Shown here in pieces: positions 1-11,100 of a stretch of DNA of 64,000 nucleotides (the stretch's first letter is position 1; every line of letters begins with the position of its first letter). A model generated the notes under the pieces. It made no database searches. It was not told the origin of the DNA and worked only from the letters and a program-made list of their open reading frames with translations. Both the position numbers and the translations under genes were made by a program. This DNA comes from Culex pipiens pallens. Taxonomy: Eukaryota > Arthropoda > Insecta > Diptera > Culicidae. The stretch lies in contig NC_068937.1 in NCBI RefSeq assembly GCF_016801865.2, forward strand, positions 806,001 through 870,000, read 5' to 3'.

Positions 1-747
1 GTTTTGAACGTTTTTGCTGAAAACTAAAACAATTTTAGGGCACTTTTATCAAAGTTTAATGCTTATAATTATTTTAAAATTGCTTGTGAAATATGTGAAT
101 TTACTTGACATTTTGTTCGGTTTTATTTTTGAAAATGTCTAAAATAAAACGGGAAATAAATTTCTCTGAATTTTCATATTGTTTGAAACATTAAGAATTC
201 TTGAATATTTTTGTTCTAGTTTGCAAAAATTAGCTGTACTAAATGTCTTTTTTTTTTTCATAAAATTATTTTTATTAGGTCCTTTTCGGTACTGGGACCT
301 GGTTAGGACCGAGTCGGCTTTTGTAATTACATTTGACTTAATAATTACAGAGGATCTTGTGTGTAAATGTTAGTGGGAGTACTAAATGTCTGTGATACAG
401 AATTCATTGACATTCTTTCAAACATGAGCAGTGCATTTTTTTATAATTTCCTCGAGTTCTGGTTTTTTTCGGTTATGAGCTAATCTTAATGTTTTTTGTA
501 AGAGATTTTTCTTTAAGATTTGTTGGCTGTTTGAATTTTTTGAGCAGGTTATGAAAAATGGTAAAAACAAATCTTTGAGAATTTGTTCTTTTATTGCAAG
601 AGTAGAAAAATATTTTGTAATGCAAAATTTTATCTTTCTACATAAATTAAAGCCAAAATTATGATTTTTGTGAATTGATACTAAATTTATAATTGAAGGG
701 GGGAATGAAGGTCTTGAAAATAATCCAAGGGGGGAATTGGTCGAAAA
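1..747. other. AT-rich intronic or upstream sequence
   Basis: No coding exon is visible. Positions 411-431 share a 21-base identical stretch with the interior repeats of the element at 47107-48464 (a 'cattctttcaaacatgagca' motif), so part of this stretch is probably an old fragment of that repeat family. The right side (about 690-763) belongs to the hAT-like terminus listed next. Confidence 0.5.
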
Positions 748-763
748 AGGTTGAGAACCGCTG
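748..763 (-). mobile_element. hAT-like terminal inverted repeat (one end only)
   Basis: The reverse complement reads CAGCGGTTCTCAACCT, a typical terminal sequence of non-autonomous hAT elements. It abuts CACTAGAG (764-771), which resembles the uninterrupted sequence 'cactaaaa' in other copies of the repeat it sits in (20486, 15065), as expected for one copy of an 8-bp target duplication. The other end of the element was not found and may lie before the window. Assignment is inference from the terminus only. Confidence 0.4.
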
Positions 764-770
764 CACTAGA

Positions 771-1322
771 GTACTTTTTGATTGCAAATTTGATTTTACA
801 TCGAAAAATGAAGTTGAAAAATTTTTGCGACCAATATTTCGATTTTTTGAAAAAATCAGTGTTGATTCGAAAATTCGAAAATAACTCGGTCAAAGATTTT
901 TTGCACAACCTGAAATTTTCGGAATAGTTGGCATTTTATGTCCCCTAAAACATATCAAAAAAATAAAATAAAAATAGTGTTTTTTTGCAAATCATGTTTG
1001 GTGACAAAAAGTTAAATAAAAAATCACCAAATTTTTTTTACCGTGTATCATGTTTATCAGTGTAGTCCATATCCATACCTACAATTTTGCCGAAGACACC
1101 AAATCGATCAAAAAATTCCTTCAAAAGATACAGATTTTTAAATTTTCATACATCATTTTTGTATGGACAGCTGCCAAATTTGTATGGAAATTTATATGTA
1201 CAAACTAATGATGCAAAATGGCTTCTTTGGGCATACCAAAGGCACCAAAAAATTTTCAGTCGGATTAAAGAAATACAAAAATTAAAATAAAATAAAAAGA
1301 ACGATTTCGTAGAGAATTGCTC
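771..1322 (+). repeat. Dispersed element family A, copy 1 (truncated)
   Basis: This copy shares long near-identical stretches with 15066-15600, 20486-21036 and the minus strand of 19979-20289, including the core GTATGGACAGCTGCCAAATT at 1161. Its right end is the terminal motif GAGAATTGCTC (1312-1322), the same as the right end of the copy ending at 21036. The left end is replaced by the hAT-like terminus. It is a non-coding, miniature-transposon-like repeat. A second diverged piece starting with the family's 'acctataactttgcccaaga' motif follows at 1323-1500. Confidence 0.65.
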
Positions 1323-2061
1323 ACCTATAACTTTGCCCAAGACACCAAATCGATTTGAAAATCTTATCTAAAGACACAAATTCTTGAACATTTTTTTGTA
1401 AAAAAGTACATACAAAGTTTCATAAAAATCAAAAACCAATTAAAAAAAACAGGAAATAAAAACAATTCAAGTCTCAAGAAGATATTAGACTATGAGAACC
1501 AAAAAATACTTGTTTTACAATATTTTTTTATTTGCATAAAATATTTTACAGCCGTTATGCTTTTGGAATAAATAAAAAAACGAATAGGTTTGTTTGTTTG
1601 CGAAGCGTTTTTGGTTTGTGTCTTGGCTAGATTGTTTGTTTGTTTGTAAAGGTCTAATACCTCCTTTAGAGAATTAACGTAATTTTATTAAAAATACCAT
1701 GCGTCTCCTTCTAAATTTAAAGACACTACAAAATCAAAGGAGTGGCATGGTGCTCGAAGAAAAAACATGAATTTAATCGTCCAAAACACTTCGATTCGCC
1801 TAACAACACACCAAGCGACCGTATTTCAAGGAAAAGCCTCGAGAATCTTTCAGGATTAGTGAGCTAAAAATATTTCCAACGCCAAAAAGCCATAACCTTG
1901 GGGCAACCCCCTCCTTATTGATATTTCTTCCTCCCACGCCCACACTTAAGCCGCCGATGATTGACGACTTTTCCATAAACCTTCAAAGAGACTAATCTCC
2001 CAGCCTTAGCCATAAACCGCAGCAACAAAACACTTACTCTGTCCTTCTCGTTCTTCCTCAG
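1323..2061 (+). other. Intron sequence leading to lectin exon acceptor
   Basis: A diverged family-A fragment (to about 1500) is followed by AT-rich sequence with short TGTTTG runs near 1585-1650. From about 1900 the base composition rises toward the exon. A pyrimidine-rich tract ends in CAG at 2059-2061, a good splice acceptor for the exon at 2062. Confidence 0.5.
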
Positions 2062-2191
2062 GTAAACATCAGCAACACCTGGACGCTGCCCCAGGACGGA
2101 TTCACCGTGTTCTATCGCTACTTCCGGGACAAAATTTCCTGGTTCGAGGCGGATGCCGTCTGCCAGTTTCATCATGCTAATCTCGTCACAG
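2062..2191 (+). CDS. Lectin gene, first exon in window (start of CTLD)
   Basis: The exon has an acceptor CAG at 2059-2061 and donor G|GTGAGT at 2191/2192. It encodes 43 codons beginning VNISNTW and ending ANLVT plus one base (phase 1), which joins to TC of the exon at 36300. It contains the first CTLD cysteine and the characteristic W-x-E-A-x-x-x-C helix. Upstream exons with the signal peptide must lie before the window. Confidence 0.85.
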
Positions 2192-5100
2192 GTGAGTCGG
2201 GCCTCGTTTTCCCCGTGTAGTCTACCTTCGTGGACTTCCCCAAACTTGCTTTGAAGTGACTTTTGACTGTTTTAAACAAAGGAAAAACTGTTATCCTCAG
2301 AATTGGAATCGAAAACTGAACAAATTTGTGTTTTTTCTGTTTTTTTGAGTGTTTGTGTGATTTTGTGTGAGTTTTTGTGAGTTTGTGGGGTTTTGTGTGA
2401 TTTTGTGGGAGTTTTTGTGAGTTTGGGTGATTTTGTATGAGTTTGTGGGGTTTTGTGTGATTTTGTGGGAGTTTTTGTGAGTTTGTGGAAGTTTTTGTGA
2501 GTTTGTGTGATTTTGTGTGAGTTTGTGGGGTTTTGTGTGATTTTGTGGGAGTTTTTGTGAGTTTGTGTGATTTTGTGTGAGTTTGTGGGGTTTTGTGTGA
2601 TTTTGTGGGAGTTTTTGTGAGTTTGTGTGATTTTGTGGGGTTTTGTGAGTTTATGTGATTTTGTGTGAGTTTGTGGGGTTTTGTGTGATTTTGTGTGAGT
2701 TTTTGTGAGTTTATGAAATTTTTGTGATTTTGTGTGATTTTGTGGGAGTTTTTGTGAGTTTGTGGGGTTTTGTGTGATTTTGTGGGAGTTTTTGTGAGTT
2801 TGTGGGATTTTGTATGATTTTGTATGAGTTTTTGTGAGTTTGTGTGATTTTGTGTGAGTTTGTGGGGTTTTGTGTGATTTTGTGGGAGTTTTTGTGAGTT
2901 TGTGTGATTTTGTGGGAGTTTTTGTGAGTTTGTGCGAGTTTCTGAGATTTTTGTGATTTTGTGTGAGTTTTCTGAATTTATGCAAGTTTATTTGAGTTTG
3001 TTGAATTTGTATGACATTTTGTGAATTTGTTTTTATCAGAAAGATCAATACTAAATCGCTAGTGATTAAAGATTTTTTTATAAAATAAGAAAACCCACAA
3101 CCCCGTAGACGAATTTGGCAAACTCGTTTCTTCCGATGAAAAGCTTGTCTCTAGCGGAAGGGCAAAACTGTCACCAAAGGCAACACGTGCCACTTTGGCG
3201 GAGCCTCCGTGGGAAAGATGCCATCGAAAATTTACGCTCCCAAAAGTGACGCGCGGCAGCTGAAAATTCTATGCTAATTTTGAAGCCAGAGAAAACCGTC
3301 CTCCTCAAGAGGTATGCAAATTTTGGGGGCGGCTTCCACCAAAAAACAAAAGACACTTTTCACGAGGAAAAGTGGAGAAATTGATAGTTTTCCAGGCTGG
3401 GAGCAGTTTCCAATAAATAAATCTGCACTAGCTTCGACCAGCCAGCGAAAAAGGCGAAAAGTGAAGACTGTTGGAGAAACAATAAATTTAAATTGAATTT
3501 TTGTTCAACGTCCAGGGACGCTGGCATCTGTGGCGCGCGATGTTATACTTTAACGGTTATGAATGGTACTTTCTGTGTGGCATGTCGTCCGTTGAAGCTG
3601 GTATCTATAAAATGTAGTGCAGCTTGTTGTATGGGTAACCAAAAGCTTGAAGATGAAATTGTAGAACGAAATCGTTGAAAATTACCTTTAAATTTGTTTA
3701 AAAATCCATCAGAGTAGATTCACACTTCCTTTATAGAATATAATTAACTCTGAATAGGGTAATATCAAAACAATTGACATTGCTCAATGAATTGAATAAC
3801 TGATCCCTATTGATAACATTAAAACAACAGCAAATAATAACATTTTAATATCCCTATTGTCAACCGTCCTCTCCTCCAAAAACTACCACCTGCGCCACAA
3901 TTGCAGCACAGACAAACGGATATGAAACCAAAATAATGGTAACAGAACAAAAATTTGTACCTCAGAAAGCATGTAAATTTACATGTTTTTCTGTATGATT
4001 GGATTTTTTCCACGAAAATACAGGTGAAATTACATAAAACAGAGGTTATATTACAACACCAAATTTTATATTCTTTCAAAATTATACTTTGTTTACTGAA
4101 AAAATGTTTACCTCAAAAACCATGTAAATTTACATATTTTTGTAAATTTACATGTTTTTGACCTTAACACTCTCTAAAATCACACCTTGTTTTTACTTAA
4201 ATAAACATTACAGTTTCGAGGTAATAATACACATATTATATCGGGTAATGTGGACATTGTTAGTAACAGAACAAAAATTTGTACCACAAAAGCATGTAAA
4301 TTTACATGTTTTTCTGTATCATTTGATTTTTTTCACGAAAATTTAGGTAAAACTACATAAAACAGAGGTTATATTACAACACCAAATTTTATATTCTTTC
4401 AAAATTACATTTTGTTTACTGAAAAAATGTTTACCTTAAAAAACATGTAAATTTACATATTTTGGTAAATTTACATGTTTTTGACTTTTACACCCTGTAA
4501 AATCACACCTTTTTTTAACTTTAATAAACATAACAGTTTCGAGGTAATAATACACATATTATATCGGGTAATGTGGACAATGTTAATAACAGAACAAAAA
4601 TTTGTACCTCAGAAAGCATGTAAATTTACATGTTTTTCTGTGTGATTTGACTTTTTTCTACGAAAATTCAGGTGAAATTACATAAAACAGAGGTTATATT
4701 ACAAAACCAAATTTTACATTTTTTCAAAATTACACTCTGTTCACTGAAAAAATGTTTACCTTAAAAAACATGTAAATTTACTTATTTTGTAAATTTACAT
4801 GTTTTTGACTTTTACACCCTCTAAAATCACACCTTTTTTTTACTTAAATAAACATTACAGTTTCGAGGTAATAATACACATATTATATCGGGTAATTGTT
4901 AGTAACAGAACAAAAATTTGTACCTCAAAAAGCATGTAAATTTACATGATTTTCTGAATGATTTGTTTTTTTTCACGAAGATTCTGGTGAAATTACATAC
5001 AACAGAGGTTATATTACAACACCAAATTGTATATTCTTTCAAAATAACGCTTTGTTTACTGAAAAAATGTTTACCTCAATACACATGTAAATTTACATAT

Positions 5101-8100
5101 TTTTGTAAATTTACATGTTTTTGACTTTTACACCCTCTAAAATCACACCATTTTTTTTACTTTAATAAACATAACAGTTTCGAGGTAATAATACACATTT
5201 TTTATTCTGCATGGAAAAAGTGATAAATATGAAAATTCACGTACATTTTTCTGTGAGATTGCAGTTCATTACATGCAACTCCCAACCAACCCTTCGGGGC
5301 ACAACTGCAAAGTACAGGCAATTATTCGCTCATTTTTCGTTCATTATTATTAAAACGAGCGCGCACAAAAAGTTGCACAACGGCCACCGCTGCAGTCAAT
5401 ATTTTCACTGAGGAGAACGAAGCAATGTTTCATCACACCACACACACACACAAAAAGTAAAACGAATAAATATTTAACAGTTTAATTAAAATGTTGCCAT
5501 TGCTCGGCGTCATCGTTGGCGTCGTTGTTTGTGGACGCCAAGCCACGCTTGATGTAAAACCCACCCAGCATCCAGAGAAGCTGAAGCTGAGAGGAAATCC
5601 CAACTCCCAGAAAGCGGGGAGAGTTGAGGAAAGCATTCCCAGAGCAGAGTGGTATTTTGCCCCGGAAGGCAGCCCCCGGAATGCAATCTATTCACTCACT
5701 CGCTGGAGTCCTGGATTAATAAAGAAGCCTCGTTGACGACCGGGTTTTAGAACGGCAGCAGCAGCCTTGCCCCCTCCCTTTCCTACAAAGTAAAGCTGTA
5801 GAAGGATGATTTTCTTCTTGATTAACTAGAATCAATGGAGGCTGATTTGTTGGTATTGGAATCGGCTTAAAGATAATTATTGGAAGTGAAATCGTTATTG
5901 ACTTTGAACAAATTTCAAAAGTACAAAAGATCCCTCTTGCACACAAAAGCCCACAAAAGCGCACACGATCACACAAAAGCTCACACAATCCCACAAAAGC
6001 ATAAACAATCACACAAAAGCACCATTAGCTTTAAAATACAGTCATGCCTTGGTTAAGCACGGTCCAGTGTTTAACTGAAGCACAGTAAGCACAGAGCTTA
6101 GGGACCATCCATAAACCACGGCTATATTCGTATCAAAAATCATGCAAACATCAAAAATTTATAGTGTTTTGGAATCGGGATGATGTCAGCTATCCATTGC
6201 ATTTTTAATTACATGAAAATTTTCACTAAAATACGTATTTTTCCTGTACTTTGAAAATGCTATGATTCTCGAAAAAAAAACTCAAAATTATTGTTAATGC
6301 AATATGGGTATCAAATGATCGGAATTTTTTCAAACATTTCAAAAGTAATACCATTTTTATTGAAAACAAGCCTTACCCGACAAACTTCGTTCTGCCTTTT
6401 TTCGTTTGTTGACGTTTTAGCCTTTTTGCTTATTCAGCCTCCTGTGATCAAAATTTGATTTTACGTAACTTTTTCCATACAATTTGCCGATGCTCCGGAA
6501 TCGGTTCCAGAGTGGCCAAAGTGTCAATTAGTTAGCATATAAACCTTCCCTGGGCTTATACGAACCCAATGCAGAAAAAAGTGCACCGATCCGTTGTTCC
6601 GTATTGAACTGATTCGCGTTCGAACAAAACCATCGAAATTTTTTATACATATGCATATACGCATAAATGTCCCATATGCAAAAACAGCAAGCTGAGAAAA
6701 ACGCATTTGAAGTTTGTCCCATACATAAGGCTACGTGTTAAGTTTTCACGAAAAAACTGGATTTCCTCCTGATTTCTAGAACAAAGTTCTGGATGTTATA
6801 GGCTCTTTTGAAAGAGCACACAATTTTGAACCAAAATTTTCACAAAACTCCGTATTTTCGAAAAAGTACTCAAAATTTCAGTTTTTTACAATATGGATGT
6901 CAAACGATCGGAATTTGTTCATACATTTCCAATGTATTAACATCATTTTTGGAAAATACTTAAAATTTTCACAAAACTACGTATTTTCGAAAAAAAATAC
7001 TCAAAATTTCAGTTTTTTGCAATATGGGTTTCAAACGATCGGAATTTATTAATACATTTCGATGTAATAACAATTTTTTTGGAAAAAAAATCAAAAAAAT
7101 TCACAAAACTACGATTTTTTCGAAAAAAAATAATCTAAATTTCAGTTTTTTTACATTATGGGTATCAAGCGATCGAATTTTTTCATACATTTCGAAAATA
7201 ATACCATTTTTATTAAAAATACTCAAAATTTTCAAAAAACTCTGTACTTCCAAAAAAAATACTCGAAATTTCAGTTTTTTACACTATGGATGTCAAACGA
7301 CCGGATTTTTTTATACATTTCGAATGTGTTAACATAATTTTTGGAAAATACTTAAAATTTTTACAAAACTACTTATTTTCGAAAAAAATACTCAAAATTT
7401 CAGGGTTTTTAACAATATGGGTGTCAAACGATCGGAATTTTTTAATACATTTAGATGTAATAACAATTTTTTTGGAAAATACTCAAAATTTTCACAAAAC
7501 TAAGTTTTTTTTTGCAAAAAAAATTGAAAATACTAAAAAATTTCACAAAACTTACTATCTTCGAAAATTACTCGAGATTTTAGTTTTTTACAATATGGGC
7601 ATCAAACGTTCGAATTTTTTCATACATTTCGAATGTAATAACATTTTTTTTGAAAATACTCATTTTTTTTACAAAACTACGTATTTTCAAAAAAATACTA
7701 AAATTTTCAGTTTTTCACAATATGGGTATCAAACGATCGGGATTTTTTCCTACATTTCGAATGTAATAACATATTTTTTGAAAACACTCAAAATTTTCAC
7801 ATTTTCGAAAAAATACTCAAAATTTCAGTTTTTTCACAATATGGGTATCAAACGATCAGGGTTTTTCCCTACATTTCGAATGTAATAACATATTTTTTTG
7901 AAAATACTTAAAATTTTCGTATTTACAAAAAAAAGCTCAAAACTTTCAGTTATTATTACCCATTTATCCCATTATCATTTAAAATCTGAAATTTTGATAT
8001 TTTTTTCAAAAATACGTAGTTTTGTGAAATTTTTAAAGCTTTTTTTAATGTTGCTTTACAACCAAAATGTATGAAAAAATGCCGATCATTTGAAATCCAT

Positions 8101-11100
8101 TTTGTGAAAAACTGAAATTTTGAGTATTTTTTCGAAAATATGTAGTTTTGTGATAATTTTGAGTCCCGATCCCCGATCATTTAATACTCTTAATGCAATC
8201 ACAATTATTTTTAGTTTTTTTAAGAGAAAAAAATGGCATTTTCAAAATACAGGAAAAATACATTTCTTGTGAAAATTTTCCTGTAATTATAATTGCAATA
8301 GATAGCTTCCATTATTCCGAATCCAAAACACTAAAATTATTTGATGTTTGCACGATTTTTCATACGAAAATAGCCAATGTCTCCCATATAGTCAAAATCC
8401 CATTAGCTCTGTGCTTCAGTTATGCATGCTTCGGTTCTGCATCCCCGCATATGCGGTGCTAAACTAAAACGTTCAATTTCCCGTCCCGGAAAAAAAAAAT
8501 TCCCGGGAATTCCCGGGATTTCCCGAAAAATAATATTTCCCGTTCCCGGGAAATTTGTAAATTTCCCTGGAATTCCCGAAATTCAAGCGAAAGTATAAAT
8601 TTTCTTAACTTTTAGACACTTTTTTTTATTTATATAAAAAAATGAAGGAATTCAATTTTATTTTATTCAATTCAATTTACAGTTCTCATTGAACTTTGTC
8701 AGACCGTCTAAAAATTTCAAGTCAAAGATTATTCCAGATGATATTATTTTCTTAACCATCCACAACTTACGAAAGTTATTTCAACCGAAGTAATTTATTA
8801 GGCTGAATCATGAAAAAATCATTTAAAAAAATACTTTTTATTATATAAAGGGTTAACAAAAAATGCAAACATCAAAAATTCACTCCTAATATTTGAAAAC
8901 ATTGAATTGTGATTGCATAAAAATGGTATTTCAAGAGAAGAAGAAGATTCTGATGCTTATCTATCTATTGATGGCCCTGAACCAGTACGATTTGTCCTGG
9001 AAAAAAATACCGGGATGAAATTTTTTTCTGCATTTTTCAATCTTTTTGTTTCAGTTAAATTTTCAATATTATGTTTTATCATATTCTCTCAAACTGGTCA
9101 CAGAGGTTTGGAAAATGGATTTATTTTACTCACTGTCCAAATACTGTGATTAAAAAATAATACCTACTTTTTGACAAAAAAAAACTGATCATATTTTTTT
9201 ATATTTTGTACGAGTTGAAAGACAGCTTAGCAATAAAAGCTAAGCAAATTATATATTCTCTTGAAGTTGTATGCTTTTTTACAAGCAGTCAAGGCATTAA
9301 TAGATCCTCACGCTTATTTTTACCATTTAAGTTGCTATTCTATTCAATTTTATTGCAAAATATTAATAATATTAATCAAAACCAGGATTAGAACAAGTAT
9401 CGATAAATTTCAAATTTCCCGGGATTTCCCGGGAATTTTGTAACCCCGGGAAATTGGACGCTCAATGCCAAACCGAGGCATGACTGTAGAAAATTTTACT
9501 AAATTCACTCAATTCCAAATCTTAACTTGCTCTCCTACCACAAAAAAACCCCTTTGGCACAATGTTGCTCATTTCACAACCAAGCGCACAACACACACGA
9601 TTGCTCGCTTTCCGGATCACTTACTTCACCACTTTAAGGTGTATCCTTCGTCTGTGGGTTGTACTCTTCGCTTCATAAAACATCTACCCACCTCTCTCTG
9701 CATACAATTTGAAAGCAAAAAACAACGAATGGAAAGCTTCGTTAGCCACCCACATGTGGTTCGAGGTGGAAACAGAAACAAGTCGAGCTCACTTTTTAAC
9801 TGCAATGAGAAGCATTCATGGGGAAATTGCCCGAAACCAGAAAATGAAATGAGCTTCAGTAAATTTTGCGAATGGAGACCGTTTAAATTTCTAAATTTGT
9901 GACGACTCTTTTTTTTTTGCTGAGATTTTTTTCCCATTTTCAATTAACCGAACCCAACCAATTTTCGAACTCGTCCCCTCCTCCACTCGCTAAACAGTTT
10001 AGTCAAATTGACCGAAAGAAAGCGAACCCTCGGTTCGGACACTGCCAAATGGACCTAAACTAATAAGCCAAACCGTTTTTCAACTTCCTCCTCTTCCGCC
10101 CTCAAAATGGCCACCACAAAAGTGCTCGTCGGGTTGTTTTTTTTATCGACTTTTTATCATAAATCCTCTTTTGAAATGATTCCGGACCCCCGCTTGATTT
10201 GGGTGGGAAACACTTTGGGAGGGAAGTGACTCAATTTCGGAGCAAACCCCTCTCAGTTACGCACTTTTGCTTGCTTGCCCTCCGGGCAATCAGCAGGATC
10301 GTTTTCCGTCATTGGAAGAATAGATAGGGACATCTTTGTTGAATCCACCTAACTGAATTACAACCATTTTTGATGACTTTTGTTTAAAATCTCAGAATTT
10401 ATTTTTCACTTATCGAATATTATCTAATCTTATTTATTTAATCTTATCAAATCTAATTTAATAAAAAAAATCAGTATAGGGATTTGGAAAACTGAAAGTG
10501 TTGATGCTCCACTTTTTAAAGAGGATAAGGGAAAATCTCCACGGCACCAAACAATAAATTTCGCTTGACGAAATCGCTTGGACGAAATCTCAACAAATGT
10601 CAAACGCCCCCTCTCCCCCCTAGCTACGCCCCTGTCGTCAAAAATGTTTTTCTTTCCCATCAGAAACAATTTGACGGAGCATTTCTTTGGCGAAAGTATT
10701 TTGCGCTCAAACGTGAAAAACGGAGGGGGTAGGGCATAAAAAAAAGTGCGGAAATATAATGGTTGATGGATTGTCGGCAAACCTTTTCTTTTCTTCCTTT
10801 TTTTCCCCCCTTCTTCCAAATGAAACCGGAATCGCCGGAACGGCGGAGGTTATGTTTGCCGGGTCGGGAGGAGGAGGAGTGTCCGGGTTTACATTACCAT
10901 ACCCCCTAATCCAACCTTCCTCCGGCGATGACGACGAGCACTGGACGATAGTGGGGGCAATATATCGGGTCAATTTGAGCAAATGTTAGGTTAGGTTCAT
11001 TGTTTGTCCCCCACCCTCTCACGCACACACCCTGGTGGTGGGTTCTTAAAACGCTCCCGTGCGCGCATGATATGGCGGATCATTTGTTCCCGTTGGACAC

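Larger units (their letters stand above)
6039..9486. mobile_element. TA-flanked inverted-repeat element (Tc1/mariner-pogo type ends), with nested insert
   Basis: The left end CAGTCATGCCTTGGTT (6039) and the reverse complement of the right end CAGTCATGCCTCGGTT (ending 9486) form inverted termini. TA lies directly outside both ends (6037-6038, 9487-9488), the target duplication of the Tc1/mariner superfamily. The inverted similarity continues inward (AACTGAAGCACAG near 6070 and near 8410). No transposase is visible. The interior is dominated by ~130-bp degenerate tandem repeats, and the right terminus is split by a second element (8470-9464). Confidence 0.75.

Noticed and set aside
2272..3048. 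258-codon minus-strand frame (THTKSHKLTK repeats) as a low-complexity secreted protein
   Set aside because: It coincides exactly with the G/T minisatellite, and its irregular unit lengths do not preserve a peptide period.
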